This document shows positions 13,925-15,333 of a stretch of DNA of 15,333 bases, piece after piece. The notes beneath the pieces are model-generated. The model did no database searches. It saw nothing but the letters and a program-made list of their open reading frames with translations, and had not been told where the DNA came from. Within the stretch, counting starts at the first letter, position 1. The number at the start of each line of letters is the position of its first letter. The position numbers were made by a program, and so were the translations under genes. Source of the stretch: Bacteroidota bacterium (lineage in GTDB: Bacteria > Bacteroidota > Bacteroidia > Chitinophagales > Chitinophagaceae); assembly GCA_023391895.1 (NCBI GenBank), contig JAEWAC010000200.1, positions 1-15,333 on the forward strand, read 5' to 3'.

Positions 13925-15301
13925 TTACAGCAACTTGCCACTTAAGATGGTAAAGGCTAAGGAGAAGTAGATGATGAGCCCGGTTACGTCCACCAGTGTG
14001 GCCACAAAAGGAGTAGAAGAAGCCGCCGGGTCGGCGCCCAGCTTTTTTAAAAGCAGCGGCAGCATGGAGCCTACCAGCGTGCCCCAGAGCACCACGCCAA
14101 TAAGGGACAAACCAATGGTTAAAGCAATGCTTAAATAGTAAACACCGAATGTATCTGAAAAAAGGTGCCACAGAAAAATAACCGATATACCCATCAGGCA
14201 AAGGGTGGTGCCCAGCAAAAGGCCGGAGAAGATTTCACGCCGCATAATCCGCCACCAGTCGGTGATGCTGATTTCCCGCAAGGCCATAGCCTGTATAATC
14301 AGTGTGGCCGCCTGCGAGCCGCTATTGCCCCCGCTGGATATGATCAAAGGAATAAACGTAGCCAGTATCACTACCTGGGCAATCTGGTCTTCAAACTGGT
14401 GCATGGCTGATATGGTCATCAGTTCTCCGGCAAAAAGAATCATCAGCCAGATCACCCTTTTTTTAAACAACGTAACAAGGGGCATTTCCAGGTAAGGCTG
14501 CTCCAGGGCTTCCGTACCCCCTATTTTTTGTATGTCTTCGCTAAACTCTTCGTTGGCTACCCACAGCACGTCGTCGATGGTGACAATGCCCAGCAGTTTG
14601 TTGCTGTTGCTCACCACTGGCAGGGCCACACGGTTGTTCATTTTAAACGCTTCGTTGGCCACTTCCTGGTCGTCATAGGCATTTAAAGAGATGACCCGGT
14701 AGTCCATCAGTTCGCTTACCTTTTTGTCGGGGTTGGCCAAAATAAATTCCCGTATCCTGAGGTCATCCAGCAGTTCGCCTTTGTCGTTGATCACATAAAT
14801 CACGTCAATGGTTTCACTGTTTTTGCCCACCCGCCTTATGGTGTTCAACACTTGTGCTACGGTATTGTTTTCATATACATACACATAATCCGGCGTCATC
14901 AGGCGGCCCAAACTGTTTTCAGGATAACCCAGGAGCGAAAGGGTTACTTTTCGTTCTTCCGTATCCAGCTGCTTGATCAGTTCCCGCACCGCATTGCTGG
15001 GTAGTTCTTCTAAAAAAGAAGTCCGGTCATCTGCCGGCAGTTCGTTCATCAGTTCGGCCGTTTTGTTGGGTGGCAGGGTTTGAATAATGCGCTTTTGGGT
15101 AGGGAACTCCAGGATTTTAAAAACCCCAGCCGCCCGGTGAATGGACATGCTGGCAATGATGTTGTCTTCATGCTCCGGGTACTCGTACACCAGGTCTGCC
15201 ATATCACTAATGTTCTGGTGGTCCAGAAAGTTTCGGATCTGTAAGGCGTCGCCTGTCTGCAAGAGTTCTTCAAATCGCTGTTTCAGTTCCTCGAATGACA
15301 T
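13925..15301 (-). CDS. mgtE: Magnesium transporter MgtE
   Basis: 458 residues, full length. MgtE is a Mg2+-gated channel in the inner membrane. The N-terminal helical superfamily domain (about 1-130) carries the repeats LPPNKTAELMNELPADDR and LPSNAVRELIKQLD. A CBS pair follows (about 135-250; LMTPDYVYV and VSELMDYRVISL), then a connecting helix and five membrane helices from about 283. The pore motifs are present: PLIISSGGNSGSQAATL around 319-333 and PFVATLVDVTGLIIYF, whose Asp438 corresponds to the conserved ion-binding aspartate. The acidic residues at the N/CBS interface that sense Mg2+ are plentiful but were not matched one by one. It lies upstream of glmS on the same strand, 122 bases apart, with no terminator seen between, so co-transcription is possible. 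Confidence 0.96.
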   Translation of the reverse strand: MSFEELKQRFEELLQTGDALQIRNFLDHQNISDMADLVYEYPEHEDNIIASMSIHRAAGVFKILEFPTQKRIIQTLPPNKTAELMNELPADDRTSFLEELPSNAVRELIKQLDTEERKVTLSLLGYPENSLGRLMTPDYVYVYENNTVAQVLNTIRRVGKNSETIDVIYVINDKGELLDDLRIREFILANPDKKVSELMDYRVISLNAYDDQEVANEAFKMNNRVALPVVSNSNKLLGIVTIDDVLWVANEEFSEDIQKIGGTEALEQPYLEMPLVTLFKKRVIWLMILFAGELMTISAMHQFEDQIAQVVILATFIPLIISSGGNSGSQAATLIIQAMALREISITDWWRIMRREIFSGLLLGTTLCLMGISVIFLWHLFSDTFGVYYLSIALTIGLSLIGVVLWGTLVGSMLPLLLKKLGADPAASSTPFVATLVDVTGLIIYFSLAFTILSGKLL

Positions 15302-15305
15302 GTTT

Positions 15306-15313
15306 CAAAATTA
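15306..15313 (-). promoter_or_regulatory. TAnnTTTG box directly before mgtE
   Basis: On the minus strand TAATTTTG ends four bases before the mgtE ATG. If it is a true -7 element, the message would be leaderless. The window stops 20 bases further upstream, so the -33 region cannot be fully judged. Confidence 0.3.
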
Positions 15314-15333
15314 CAGTTTGATGAATAACCAAC

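Noticed and set aside
13842..14201. Minus-strand frame of 119 codons over the mgtE 3' end
   Set aside because: Out-of-frame reading of the hydrophobic MgtE membrane segment; its hydrophobicity is inherited from that.

Overview
The window looks like chromosomal DNA from a member of the Bacteroidota, most likely the family Chitinophagaceae or a close relative. Three things point there: promoters of the Bacteroidota type (TTTG, 19-20 bases, TAnnTTTG), A-rich leaders instead of strong Shine-Dalgarno sites, and protein types common in that phylum (DUF885 exported proteins, a TPR membrane protein, a DUF4954 protein, and a Bacteroidota-type tyrosine integrase). The placement comes from reading the sequence, not from a database search.

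Left part (1-5960) is accessory in character. It holds the 3' end of one DUF885 gene, a convergent TPR membrane-protein gene, and a complete second DUF885 gene closely similar to the first. An AraC-type regulator, an exported SnoaL/DUF4440-like protein and the start of a broken lipoprotein gene follow. The two DUF885 copies are a duplication separated by the TPR gene, and traces of homology continue past their stop codons.

Middle (about 5830-6620) is a rearrangement scar. The lipoprotein gene runs head-on into a tyrosine integrase that has lost its whole catalytic domain. The integrase starts just beyond the 3' end of an initiator tRNA (tRNA-fMet), the usual place for an integrated element. 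The simplest reading is the residue of an element once inserted at tRNA-fMet and later mostly deleted.

Right part (6630-15333) is housekeeping core: era, der, a short highly expressed-looking lipoprotein, a DUF4954 left-handed beta-helix protein, glmS and mgtE. era and der are GTPases for ribosome assembly, glmS makes glucosamine-6-phosphate for the cell envelope, and mgtE imports magnesium. Between era and der lies a 131-base miniature element with inverted ends. Between the DUF4954 gene and glmS lies a second palindromic intergenic repeat.

No CRISPR array, rRNA, complete transposase or recognisable defence or secretion system is present. The most interesting items are the integrase/lipoprotein scar beside tRNA-fMet, the miniature inverted-repeat element, the diverged DUF885 pair with the TPR protein between, and the small lipoprotein with a near-ideal promoter.
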